A stretch of DNA of 64,000 nt from Siniperca chuatsi. Taxonomy: Eukaryota > Chordata > Actinopteri > Centrarchiformes > Sinipercidae. Position 1 is the first letter of the stretch. Each line of letters opens with the position of its first letter. A program made the translations under genes and the position numbers. Location: the NCBI RefSeq assembly GCF_020085105.1, contig NC_058047.1, forward strand, positions 21,904,001 through 21,968,000, in the 5' to 3' direction. Below the pieces are notes generated by a model. It worked only from the letters and a program-made list of their open reading frames with translations. It was not told where the DNA came from and did not search any database. Below, one piece after another: positions 38,132-50,168 of the stretch.

Positions 38132-38921
38132 GGACAGGATAGGTTATTTCCTCTAACCAAGCTATCCCGTTTCCCTCAATACTCCTTCCTGGTTCTGAAC
38201 TCTACTGTGTCCAAGACAGAATCAAGTCTTCAAGCAAGATGAAGCACCTCACACTCTGGTACAAGCAACTCTCACAGCAGGTGGCGTCTACTCAGTATTA
38301 TGAGTTTCCTCTCACCTATTTTTATTTTTTTTTTTAAAGGAGTCGGGAGTCATCTTGCCTGTAAAATGTAGTTGTGCATAAAAGTGTAAAATAGTGTCTG
38401 ACTTGATTATTGAGGGCAGAAATGTCCAATGTTCATTAACTATGTCTCTGATTTTTGCATTGAAATTTCAGTCAGGCATGTTTGGCATGGGCCTCTTTAA
38501 AGTGGAAGGTGAAAGTTTCTCTGGCACTGCTTTAACTACATCAGATTGAGTTAAACAGATGGAGGAAGAGCAGAACAGAAATGCCCAGTTTTCATGAGGA
38601 AAAGCATCCAAGACATCAAGAACAGCATTATTTACGTTTTTTGAAATGTTGAATTCATGACGTTATTGGACTTCCTCTAGTCAAAATGTATATAGTTTAC
38701 CAGAAATAAGAGTTGGGAAATGAGGTTTAAAGACCATCATTTCCCTTTGATTTCAATGGATGCATTTATTCTGCTATTTCTAAGTCTGACAACTCACTGG
38801 AGTAGTTGCTAGATCTGTACCTGTACAGTTAGGTTCAGTGTCACAATGTTTTATAAATATGTATTTTCTGTATTTTTTTCAAGAATACTTGAACAGGATA
38901 AATTCATTAAACATGAATAAA
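38132..38921 (+). other. chaf1a: chaf1a 3'UTR and poly(A) signal
   Basis: About 790 bases follow the stop at 38129-38131 and end at AATAAA 38916-38921. Confidence 0.7.
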
Positions 38922-40304
38922 AGTGATGCACTTTTATATTCCATTCATTCGTCGCCACTTCATCTGGGTGCCTTTGATAGCTTGAGGCTAACACCATCAA
39001 CATTCTGACACTCACTAATGTTGTTTTTTTATCAGGAACTACTGTTTTGGTTGGGACTTGGACGTATACGAATATAGGAAATGCTGTAGTGCCTAAGGCT
39101 GCTCAACAGTGACTGCTGACGACAGTGATTACTCGACCGCAGATTTGTTTTGTTTTTGACACCAACAAAAGACTGTCAAACAAGTATTAAACCCTTGAAG
39201 TCAATATTTAGTAGAGGCATCTTTGTCAGCTGTTACAACAACAATATATGCACATCTGGGCACTGCAATTTTGGCAATTCCAAGGAAGTTTCCTGGAAAG
39301 AACTTGGTACTAATTAAAGGAAAAATAGGGTTTTCTTTTTCTTCTTTATTCTGTATGTGTAAAATTGTATGCTCGCCTGTAGACCAATCTCACTACTTTT
39401 TTTCCTTTTTTTTTTTTTAACATGTTCAGCTGACCTGCTGTGCACTGAATAAAGGACTCTAGGTTATGGATTGAAATTAATGGGTTCAAAGTGAACTTAC
39501 TGAACACTGTCTCTTTCCCTATAATTAGTACCACATTGCATAGTTCTCTCCAGGAAATGTCTAGGGAAAATGAACAAATCCAAAAATCCCTTTGCTACAA
39601 TTATTCCCCATTTTTAGCAAAACTGCTCAAGTGCTGACTGGTTGCATGGGGAGCTTTTTTGTTCTGTTACAAATCATTACCTAATGTGCACGTCTGGAAT
39701 GATTGGCCACTCCGGGAAACAGTAAAATTGTTTTGAAAGTTGGCGTTCCTCTGCAGACTGCAGGTTGTCCTCCCAGGGTTTCTGTATTGTGCTGCAAGTC
39801 CATCTACACAGAAGCATTCACACATCATGCAGCTGCCACCACCAGGATTCATGGTGGAGATGGTGTGTTTCTGCTGATGCGTAGAGTTACAACAGACATA
39901 GCATTTGTTTTCATGTTTAGTCTTTTTTTAATCACTGGTAAACAAGCTGAATTACATCTGCTGTTGATTCACTGTTATAAATCAAAACATTAAAAAGTCA
40001 GACGAGAGTGACCATCTTTAAAAGGCACTGTGTATTACCACTGTGGGCCAGTAATTTGTGTTTTGATTAAACACGTTTGTTTTCAATAAAGCATTATTTA
40101 AATACTTGTACATGTCCAACACTAGAATGCAAAACATTTCTCAGTTGAAGGAGCTTTTTAGGAAATTCAGCATTGTAATGGTTCTTGTATATTCAGTATG
40201 TCATGTCTAGTGGTTGTAAAGCTTCCCTTTAGGTACAGATTGAAGTTAAACACGGACTTGCCTCATAATTCAAATACAAAAGTTAAGATGCAATGCAAGC
40301 GATC
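38922..40304. other. Intergenic between the chaf1a and ubxn6 3' ends
   Basis: A 1.4 kb gap between convergent genes. It contains an imperfect inverted repeat (39286-39330 against 39512-39561). No gene is supported. Confidence 0.6.
39286..39561. repeat. Imperfect inverted repeat, possible MITE
   Basis: The left arm (gtttcctggaaagaac ... ttggtactaattaaaggaaa) matches the reverse complement of the right arm (atttcctggagagaactatg ... tggtactaattatagggaaa) over about 45 bases with one gap. The loop is about 180 bases. No clear target duplication was found, so the element class is open. Confidence 0.5.
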
Positions 40305-42146
40305 TTTATTACAGGTAGGTTATAAAGTAACAACACAACTCAGAACATCTGGACAGATCACAACTGCTCACTAAATATTTTAATAAGGTTACAATGCTGA
40401 TAAAACATTTACATCCTTCCATTGAATACTTGCAGGTAACTGGTGGACAGGCTGAACAGGAGTGCAGAAATGGTGCTTATGGCTGACTTGGCCTTACAAA
40501 TGCTGGGGTTGTCCATCAAATTATTACCCAGCAGTTACAATGTGTTGCGTTTTTTAGTGTGCAACTAATAATGGGAAACAATGACTTCTATAGTTTTTAC
40601 AAAAAGGATAAGATCTGTTTCTGTTACTTGTTTGTTTTCAACTCACTTGGGATGTATTAGACAAGCAATGAGAGGTAGGTTGTTGTCATATTAACCGACC
40701 ACAAACAGGAGAAACTATAATTAGTTTATACAGATTTACCTGCTATAGATTCATGTAAAGCAAAACCACTAATAAAGTAAATGTTTTAACTTTCAATGAC
40801 ATGAAAGGGTGGTTCTAAAACATTTAACCCTATTTTGGGGTAAATTTAAAACTCATTTCTCGTTGGATTCAGTGGGCTGGTAGGTGCTATTAATTGCATT
40901 TTCATATACTCCTACCCTGTTTGAAATATAGACTCAAGGAAATGTGTCTGATACAAATAAATACAAGTCTCAGGATGAATTAAAACCGGCAGTTTTAAAC
41001 AAATATAATTCATGCCTGCGTGCGTGCCAGAAAACGTTGGTTACATGAAGCTTCTGCAGTGTGTGCAGTGTGAACCATTTATCACATGAGTAGTGTGAAC
41101 AAAGCAATATGTTTGAGTTGGGGTTTTTTTTTTTTTTGTCATTTTACATTTAGGGCACACTTTACCCCTAAAGTGTTTTTTATAAAGTTTTAAATAATCC
41201 TGAAAAGTGCTTAAATAGTAAAATATAAGAAAAGATTTTGGTATTAGAATCTCGAGCACATAGCTAACACTAAAACTTTATACACGGGGACCTTATCAGT
41301 TAATGACATCTCAAATTATCCAGAAAAAAAAAGTTTGATTTATGATTCATGATTTGGGCTTGTGCTCATACACAAAAATAAATTACATTTGACGTTTTAA
41401 TTATTGAAGCAACCAGAGAAGTATGTTGTACAACACCAAGGAGTGCAGGGCCACTGCAGAGCAGAGGACAAACGGGCAAGCCAGACTCAGACCAGACAAA
41501 ACACTGTTTACACTTGAGCACCGCCAAACTAAACTAACAGCATTCCAAGTCTCAAGTAAAGCCAGTGCACAGACACCCAGCAAGCTAGGTGCTGAGATAC
41601 CTAATCCACGTCAACAACAGTACCTGACTGGATTTACTTTGCTTCACTACTCTTGATTTTCTTCTACATGACTGTACAGTAGGAGGTGTACACTGGTAAT
41701 ATGTGAACCGTTTACTTCAAAAAAGGGGAGGAAGTGTTGACACAGTTAAACAAGGTCTCTTAACATGCCACGTGATGTATACCTGACTGGCTGACTGTTG
41801 GGTAGCAGAGCACAGAGGGCTGCTGCCACCGAGTCTGTTTACTGCACAACATGTACATTCAGGTTGCAACAAAAAAACAACACTTGTCCCTTGCTTTTCT
41901 CCTTACATCTGTTAGTAATACTTCCCTCAACACAACGTGCTGCTGAGACAGTCTGTAGTGTGACATTATCCCCACATGGAGAGAGAAGGGTATGCTCAGC
42001 AAAACAAGTGCATTAGGGTGAAGTTGCCCCTAATCTATCACTGCTACTGACTTAAGTTAGAATTTGTAAAAATAAACTTATTATTGGTCATTTGCAAGGG
42101 GCATTTCCACCCCAGTAAGAGGGGGGGGAGCGCAGGAGGAGTCCGC
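40305..42146 (-). other. ubxn6: ubxn6 3'UTR
   Basis: On the minus strand, an AATAAA at 40310-40305 is the furthest plausible poly(A) signal after the ubxn6 stop, giving a 3'UTR of about 1.8 kb. A shorter isoform is possible. The open frames inside are not supported. Confidence 0.5.
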
Positions 42147-45100
42147 TCAGCTCAGGGTCCGAATGGTTTCCAGCAGCTCTGGTTTGAGGAGGGAGGGGCT
42201 CTTTCCACCTGCAGCTGCAATATCCGCCTGCACAGCTGCATCCCAGGCAAATGTGAGCAGAGCTGCAGGGACCTAAAACGTACAGGCACAATTTTATATC
42301 AACTGCAGGAATAAAAGATGACACCTCGGTTTGTATTGGGACTGCAACTCACAATTCTTTTCATTATTGATATATTGGTTTGTTGTGTCATTAACAGACA
42401 GTAACATAATAACAAATGTCTAGCACAAATTACCAGAGCCTACAGTTATTCAATAAACAATGTCACAGAATGGAAAACAACAAATGTTTGGTGTTTTTAC
42501 TAGATCAATTATGTAAGTATATTATTATTATTATTAATATACGTTATTCTTTATTTTCTTATTGTCAACAAATCCCATGAAACGACCAAAACCAACAATG
42601 TGTTGGTCCGTCTCTCAATACTGTCCGACTTCCCTAATCCGCCTGTGGCACCTCAACCAAGCTCATTTGTTACTAAAGGTGTAAATCTTTAAAAAGTGGC
42701 CTCAAATATACACGTTCAGTTTAAAACAAACAAACAAAAGGACTCAGTGGTTTCCTATACCAGCTGGGCACTGTAGTTTTTAGCAAACATTGCTCAAACA
42801 CGCACAAACAGTGCATTTGTTGTGGACTATTTTCTGCAGTGGATGAATACCCATTTGGTGTTCTGGTGTATTTACGCCAACAGGACAGTGTATATGTAAA
42901 ATATGTAATAATGTGGCTCATGTACGTATGTTTTTAATAGTTTTTGGACAACAATTGAGCTCTATGGCACAGAGGAACAAGCTGTATCAGGCTTTGGCTA
43001 CACAGACAATACTTGTTAGTAGAATCAATTCACTGTTGGTTTCAGTCTTTTCATTGGATTTGTTTACAATAGAAAAAATAAATATCACCAGCCTTACCAT
43101 TGAATGATTAGTACGTGACCAAAAAACATGGAATCTAATCCAGTCCTTCATGAGAGCACTCTGGTTTCAACTCACCAAGTTACACTCTGCAAGAGCGACT
43201 TCTTCAGACTCTTGCAGTTTCTGACTTCCAGGAGCAATGAGCTCAAAGGGCTGCCAGCCGTCCACCAAGCACTCCCGTACAAATCCAAACAGCACAGGCA
43301 GCCGGTCCCACGCATAAAAGGTCCCTGGAATCACACATCATCTATACTGACTCACTTCCATTTTTATCAGGGCTTTCAACAAAGCTTTGTTTTGTGTTGT
43401 TCTGTTAGGTTGTTGACTCATTTTGCATTGTTCTGAATTGATAAAAATTAAAAACCTTGTAGCAGGTTTCCATCAGGCAGCCTGATCCTGAGCAAGGTGT
43501 AGTTGTATTTCCTTCTCTCCCTCTGCTCCTCTTTCTCCCTCATGGCCTTGGTGCGCAGCATGGCGTTCTTCTCCACCACCTCACTCCTGGGAAACACACA
43601 CATACACTCTGGACATTGAGTGCAGGTTCTCGAAAATGATGTTGGACAAACACACTAGACCACAGTGCAGGGAGGTGTGCCTGATGCACCCAGGGATGGA
43701 GCACATAAAACGGCAGGATTGAAGGGATCCATTATCGTACATTACTGATGGGTGTGTTCAGGGCTGTTAACAATCTTGGCCAATTACATCTACTCTTGTC
43801 TTTTCCTGAAGGGAAATGAATATCATATCATATGGAAGCAGGAGAGTCAAATATTCAGCAGATAGTATCTCTTTTTTTCAATAGAATTTCTGGACATACT
43901 GAATGTGTGACACAGCCACCATGCTTTCAACAAAAATGTAGTGTTTTGCACCCCCCTGAAGACTTTGACTCAAACTGGGAAGCTGTGTAGAACACAAGCT
44001 ATAACCAACTAGTCTGCTGTGCACAAGAGCACAGACATTTATGTGGTTGTTTTGCAACAGTCCAGTGCTGCTTGTGCAAGATTTAATCAAGCACAATGAG
44101 TCAGGAGTGCAAAATCGCACTTTGACAGAGAGTTACGCAAATTTGAAAAAGCTGATGTTAGGAATCAGATATAGATCTTTACTCTACCACCCTGGCATCA
44201 CTACCAAAATCAGAGAATTAGGTGCAATTAGATGTGTACAACATAAATACATTTTGTACCTCTGCTGTAGCTCCTTCTTGAGCTCCTCCACTGTCAGGTT
44301 GTAGAACTCTTGGGGCAGCTCGAAGTGTTGGGCGTTGGGAGAGGGTCTGAACGCTTGAGGCTGCCTGTCCAGCTGAGCTCTGACTGGCTCTCCTCTCTGG
44401 AGACGATCCCTCCTCTCCTTCATCAACTCCAGGTCATCGGGACTCTGCTCAGGTAACACCAGGAACTCCTCTTCTTCCTCTGATCTCCAGGAAAGGCAAG
44501 CACAAATCAAAATATGTTACAACTGACTGAATGTTAATGAGAAATTGTGTTTGCCAGGGTGACTTTTCCTGACCTGTTGACTGCGATAGATCAAGGGAAA
44601 ACCACTGACAAGTGCAGTGCACAGACACCAACACCCTGTTGATAAGGAAGTTGTTTATCAGAAGGCATCAGGATTAATTTACCTTGACCCTCAACAGGAA
44701 GCATAATGCTAATGAAGCCCAGGGCCTGCAGGAACTCTCTACTGCCCTCCACACAACGAACTTTCTCCTGAAATAAATCAAAATAGGGAATGACATTAAG
44801 GAAATGCAAAAAGGTTTCCCATTAAATGTCAAGTGTTTGCAGTCCATAGTACAAACACACCTGGAACACCTTGTTGCTGAGTTTAATCTTCCTGTATTTC
44901 TCCTCTGTAGGATTCTTACATATATTCTCAACATACCTATTGACAAAACAATGAAGAAACATGAAATAACATGATTTAAAATATACATTCAAATTTCAAG
45001 TTATGGAATATATTCATCTATGTGAGAATAACAGAAAACAAGTCAAAAACTAAAGTCAAAGTCAGCCTTAGTTGGACGATAACCTTACATGTGTCATTAG

Positions 45101-47067
45101 CATGATCATCAACCACTGCCAAGTGTCTTACTTGCTCATGATGTCCACAGCAGCCTTCACTTTCTCTCTGTCTTTGTTAAACGTGTGGACCATCATAACA
45201 GAGGCCTCAACTGCATCCTCCTCAAACCGCTGACAGTAACAACAGAGTACATGTTTTATCAACAATACTCAGTAGATTAACATTCAGTCACATTCAGATT
45301 AAATTGTTTAGATTAACACGTTCTAATTGGAGCTAAAACGACAACAAGTGACAATATCTTCAGACGTACCATTAAAATGGCCTCTTTAATGTGCACGTCC
45401 CTCTCACTCTTAGTTAAAGTGGCTCCAGTTAGCGGGCAGGTGAAATACACACCTGACACTGAGAGGCAGGCGGGATCTTTCACTGGCACTTTGGATCCCT
45501 GGAAAGAATGGTCATTTACCAATATTGTCAGACTAAATACTGATCACTGTGATTCATATATAATGTTATGGGTGTCATTTCAGAAACCTTGATTTAACCT
45601 AACTTGTCAATGTACTACATACCTCTGCTGTAGCTGCCTTTTCTTTTTCAGCTAGTGCAGCTGCCTCTGCCTCCAGTTCTCTTTTAACTACAAGCAATTA
45701 CAAAAAAAAAACAGCAAACATATGTCTTTTCTAGTATTAAACATGTCAGTAGATCATAAGCAATAGAAAACTAAATTGTGATTCTTTAATCAAACTTACA
45801 TTGCAGTCTAAAGAACAAAAAACATTGCACTAATGTTTCACTAAGCCGAAGCCAGTAATTCAAGTTGTCCCGAATCATCAAATAATAATACCATTGATAT
45901 ATATTTTCTACACAACAGATTTAAGCTTTTCAAAAACGCCTATTTTTAGGTGATTGGGTGGTTTCCAAGAGGAGTAGTTTTTGTCTCTTGTTAATTTCCT
46001 AGATGTATTTCAGCAGAAGACCACAATCACACAATCAGACAATTGGTTAAAATAGTATCAGTAAAGACACTGGATTGACACTAATATTACTTTCAACAAC
46101 TGACAGTCTGATGGCGTTAGTCTGCCTTTAAATTGCATCTTTAATCAGGACTGTCTTCATTACCAAAACCCATAACCCCGATCTGAATAAGGGCTCCACA
46201 ACCCCAAACCTCTTAGGACAACTGCATGTAATAACTTCAAGCAAAGCAACATTACTCGTATTGGAGAGACAAAGAGCCGAGTGAACCATCGTTGGATTAG
46301 GGTTGTTTGTCTCACCCTGGTTCCTGATGGCGTCCTGAGAGGTTTGGACCTTCGGCCGCGGATGCTGTTCAATCCTGGCCAGGGCTGCAGCTCCAGCCCT
46401 CTGGGCTCCTTCAGTGGGAGCACGGCGATTATTCTTGGCACAGGAGCTGCTCTGCACCACCTCGGGCTTGTTACTACAGTTTTAAGAGGACGGAAAAGCG
46501 AAATGAGGAGACATGTTGTGGCTCCACGTTGTCCCTCAAGTCTCAAACAGCCACAATTTGCTTTAAGAAGTGTGCAGTTTAGCTAGCTAGGCTATTCCAT
46601 ATGCTAACGACAACACTATCCAAACGTCAGTGACACAGCAAGTCTATTTTCTACTGAGTAGTTAGGTGGCTTAGCTACAAGTAAACGTATATTTAGTTAC
46701 TAAAACCCTTAGCTTGTTCAGGAATTATTGTCTGAAATTAGATGGACGCCTTCCTCTGTGCTGAGTATTATATAATGTAGCTGCTAACGGCGCGTTAACC
46801 GCTTCCTAACATATTGTGAAATCACTAATCAGCATTGTTCTAGTTAGCTTTACGACATGCTAATAGCAACCCAATAATCATTAATGACCAGCAACTAGCT
46901 ATTTGCTAGCTTTTGCAACCGTTACACAGCTAGCTATGTGGCTAGCTCTAGCGTTGAAGCAGCTGAGAAAAGTTTGGTATTTGCCTGGAATCTTCTGTTA
47001 GTTTCTTCCCAGGGCCCGCAGTTTTAAATTTGATGTCTTTCTTAATGTCATCGAAAAACTTCTTCAT
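42147..47067 (-). CDS. ubxn6: UBX domain protein 6 (p97/VCP cofactor UBXD1)
   Basis: Twelve exons on the minus strand join in frame to 439 residues (human 441): 47067-46985, 46473-46316, 45687-45623, 45498-45370, 45229-45132, 44936-44861, 44767-44683, 44479-44260, 43586-43456, 43324-43176, 42272-42147, with a boundary check at each phase; eleven are fully coding. The start MKKFFDDIKKDIKFKTAGPG is the family signature. The AAALARIEQ segment is the VCP-interacting motif; GVYFTCPLTGATL leads into the PUB domain (about 150-250) that binds the p97 C-terminus; the UBX fold begins at YNYTLLRIRLPDG and contains LLQGTFYAW. It recruits p97 in endolysosomal sorting and mitophagy. The first intron uses a GC donor (CCAG|gcaaat), required by phase. 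It is tail to tail with chaf1a, as in human. Confidence 0.94.
42560..43071. mobile_element. MITE-like TIR element, copy 2 (about 512 bp)
   Basis: Second copy of the element at 11129-11612, lying in the last ubxn6 intron. Its left end TATTGTCAACAAATCCCATG and right end CATTGGATTTGTTTACAATA are inverted repeats and match copy 1. Shared internal words include cactgtagtttttagcaaa and cagtgcatttgttg. The copy is diverged and has no coding capacity. Confidence 0.75.
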
Positions 47068-48933
47068 TTCGTTTAACTGTCACAGAAAAATCTGATCGTA
47101 GAAACGCAAATAGATGAAGAGCACCTAATTTAGCTAATCTTAGCTAGTAGGAGGACCAAAACAAAACTGTCAGACAGAAAACTGCTTCCGCCTCATAAAT
47201 GGTCGTGTCGCCCCCGTGTGGTTGAGTTCAAAACTGAAGAATAGAGCGGCAGTCCATCAAACATGAAAATAGACATTTCTAGCTGAGGAAGATTTGTGAA
47301 CAGGGCGAATTTAAATAAACGATTTCAACAAGACATTTAAAAAAAAGTTGTTTGATTTAATACATTTAAAAAAGATTAAATTCAGTATGGCACACTTTTA
47401 TCCCTGGTTTGTATGTAGCCTATATAACACAGGAGAAATACACAAAAACAAAATATTGCTTATTACAGGGTTGTCTGAGGGACTCCATTAGTGACTGACT
47501 AAACTTGACAAGGTCACATTTATTCAGGAGAAATACTGGTGGCTGTTTTTCAGTTGATTCATGCAACGTAGTGCACTCGATAATCTCTTTTACCACACTG
47601 CCATTATTGCAAATTGTCATTGCATAGGCATTATAGAGAGAGATGAAGCCAGGTCCAAAGTGCACATGTCTCTTATTCATTGTAGACTCTTTGGACTAGC
47701 CCTGACATTTAGATGTTATCATCTTCAGAAACTGACTGAACAATTCTTCAAAGAACTCATATACAGTTGATTTCAAATCATTGTTTTAAGTGCAAAAAGC
47801 AAAACTCCAGTGTCTAAATATTGCTTTTTGTGAACAATGTGCCTTTGAGGTGTCAAGCACCATTTTAACTTTAGTAGCTAATGAACATTTGCAATTATTT
47901 TTGACATTCATGGATCAAACATGAATTAATTAAATGAACAAACGGATCTTCGATGGTCATGGAAAAGACTCATTTCTGATTGGCTGGCTGTTGACTGTCA
48001 AAATCCCATACCAGGAGTCCTCAAACATAAATCAACAGTCTAACCACAGTTCTGAAGCACTGTCCAAGGTTGAACAGCAGGTAAGCATAGGGATGAAGTG
48101 GTCATATAATGATAACCATCATATTTTTCATTCTCACTTTAACTTTTAATTTATTACAAATAAAATGAAGATTGAGGCGAGCGGGCGTTGGGGATTGGAG
48201 GATGAGTGGGGTGGAGTTCAGAGGTCAGTGGGTGGTGGGGTCACGCCAGTTCTTTTAAAAGAGCTGTAGGAATCTCCTCCAAAGAGATCTCTCCCAAATA
48301 ATTGTAAAGAGAAGCTGTGGATTATTTTGTTCAGGCTGTATGGAGAACCTCATGATCTTATTTCAAGACACTGTCAGCGCATTGGAGTCCTTATGGATAT
48401 TGTCAGTTTTTGCTGGCTGCTTATAAAATTAGACAAAGAGCCATGTAACACATGTATGTGAAAATACATTTATTTGAAAATGAAAATAGATGCATATGAG
48501 GGTGCAAATTGGCAGAGAACGAATGGCTTGCATGGCCCCTCGTAGGCCACATGCTGCTGTCTGTACTGAATAACCCCTGTGCAGTTAATTAATGCTGGCC
48601 CACTAAACACTAAGATTACAGACTCCCAACTTATGCAACTGTGTAAATCATGTAATAAATACACAAACAACAAATCATGTGAAAATGTTTCCTTTACTTA
48701 TGGACTCTAGGAAACTACATAACTAATTTAACATGCTTCAACCGCCGCTGATACTAGGATGATCTTTTAGTTTTTTTCCCGAATGCATTATTGTCACAAA
48801 TGTCCTGTAGTTGAGCAGTTTAAGACTGGGAACATAAAGCACACAGTCATTTCCACACTATATATTTTACAGCACAACAGTGTGTCTTGATACAAAGATT
48901 TTTATTCTGAGAAGTGACAGTCAGAGCAGCGAC
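47068..48933. other. ubxn6 5' flank and intergenic DNA
   Basis: The ubxn6 leader and promoter should lie just right of 47067, where an ETS-like cttccg occurs near 47188. From about 47300 to 48930 the DNA is AT-rich and I see no exon, RNA gene or repeat family. Confidence 0.5.
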
Positions 48934-50168
48934 ATGATGAACATATGTCAGAATGTAAGGATTCTGTGGTTGCTATGTTTTGTCTCCACGTGCATCATTC
49001 AGTCACGATCATCATTTGAACATAAACAAACTCAGCATCAGCAGAGACAACACGCTGTGCTTTTCAAAGGTTTCACTCGACGATTTCTTGAAAAAGACGA
49101 CCTCCATCCATCACTTTTTACTCTGACATCGACTGATGACCCACTAACAAGGACCAACGCTGTTTCAGCATGGAAGATGTAAGATTTATTATTTTGAAAC
49201 CCATCTAACCAATCTTTAATAAACGACATAAGATTTGTACAGACCAGTAGAAACATTATTTTATTTGACTTGGCATTAAAATAAATGTTGCAAATTTAAG
49301 TCCAATCTTAGGTCTATTTTTCCACTTAGATAACTAAGGCTAGAATTGTATAAAATCAGGTTCTGGCTGAATAGCTGCAGAAATAACTGCAATATACTGC
49401 AAAGCACTGTTACACTGCACTGAAATAACAATCTGCTGGATTAGTGAATTATATTAAAAATAACGAAACATTTCAAAATATACAAACCTAAATAAAGTTA
49501 TATGTTGTTTTCATGGTTGCAGTAAATTCAGCTGATTTGAGAAGGCTGATATTCATAGACTTTGATATCTGACTGCTCTGTCTCCCCTTCTCTGATGATA
49601 CAGATGTTGGCAGCTGCTTCCATCATGAACTTTATTCAGCCTAGCCCCTCATCTGTTCATTTATTTGGCAATATGTCAATAAAAGCTAATATTCTAAATC
49701 TCAGATGAGTCATTGTTAACTTTAAAACAGCCAGTGTGACGGAGAAGGGTGGTTTCAAAGGAATTAACATTTTCTGTAATTTTTTCATCCAGTCTTTCTC
49801 AGTGCTGACTGTGCTCAGTGACTTGAGGCTGTGTCTGGTGATACCAAGCGAAGCACAGTGTCCATGTTTCCTCTCACGTTACACATGCAACATAGTTAGA
49901 CTGGCTTCAACTAAAGACACTTTTGATACTTTTATCCTCCTTTATTTTTAATGGGGTATTATTGAATTGTGGTGATGATCATTTCAATTTAAAGATGTGA
50001 GGATTTTTTCCAGAAAGTCATTATAGTGAAACAGTTGATGGTGTGTTCGTGTGACATGCGGCACAAGTTTAAAGGTTGGGTTTTGTTTCTGTCTTCAGAT
50101 CGATCAGCGCTACACTTGGACAGCTGTCCTCGCGGCAAACCCCAACTGGCCCAGCAGCCCGAGACTGA
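48934..50168 (+). other. Alternative frame: possible small secreted product or long uORF
   Basis: From ATG 48934 the frame reads MMNICQNVRILWLLCFVSTC, a good signal-peptide shape, then about 60 polar residues to the donor at 49179. Splicing to 50099 continues the frame only to TGA at 50166-50168, about 104 codons in all. The better-supported serine-rich frame starts inside this exon at 49170 in another frame. So this could be a secreted micro-protein, a uORF, or chance. No similarity is recognised. Confidence 0.25.

Noticed and set aside
46128-46586. Several 100-130 codon frames around ubxn6 exon 2
   Set aside because: All overlap the 46316-46473 coding exon in other frames or on the other strand; only the frame continuing SSNKPEVVQSS matches UBXN6.
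47420-48673. Short minus and plus frames right of ubxn6
   Set aside because: AT-rich, no splice borders, no recognisable protein similarity.
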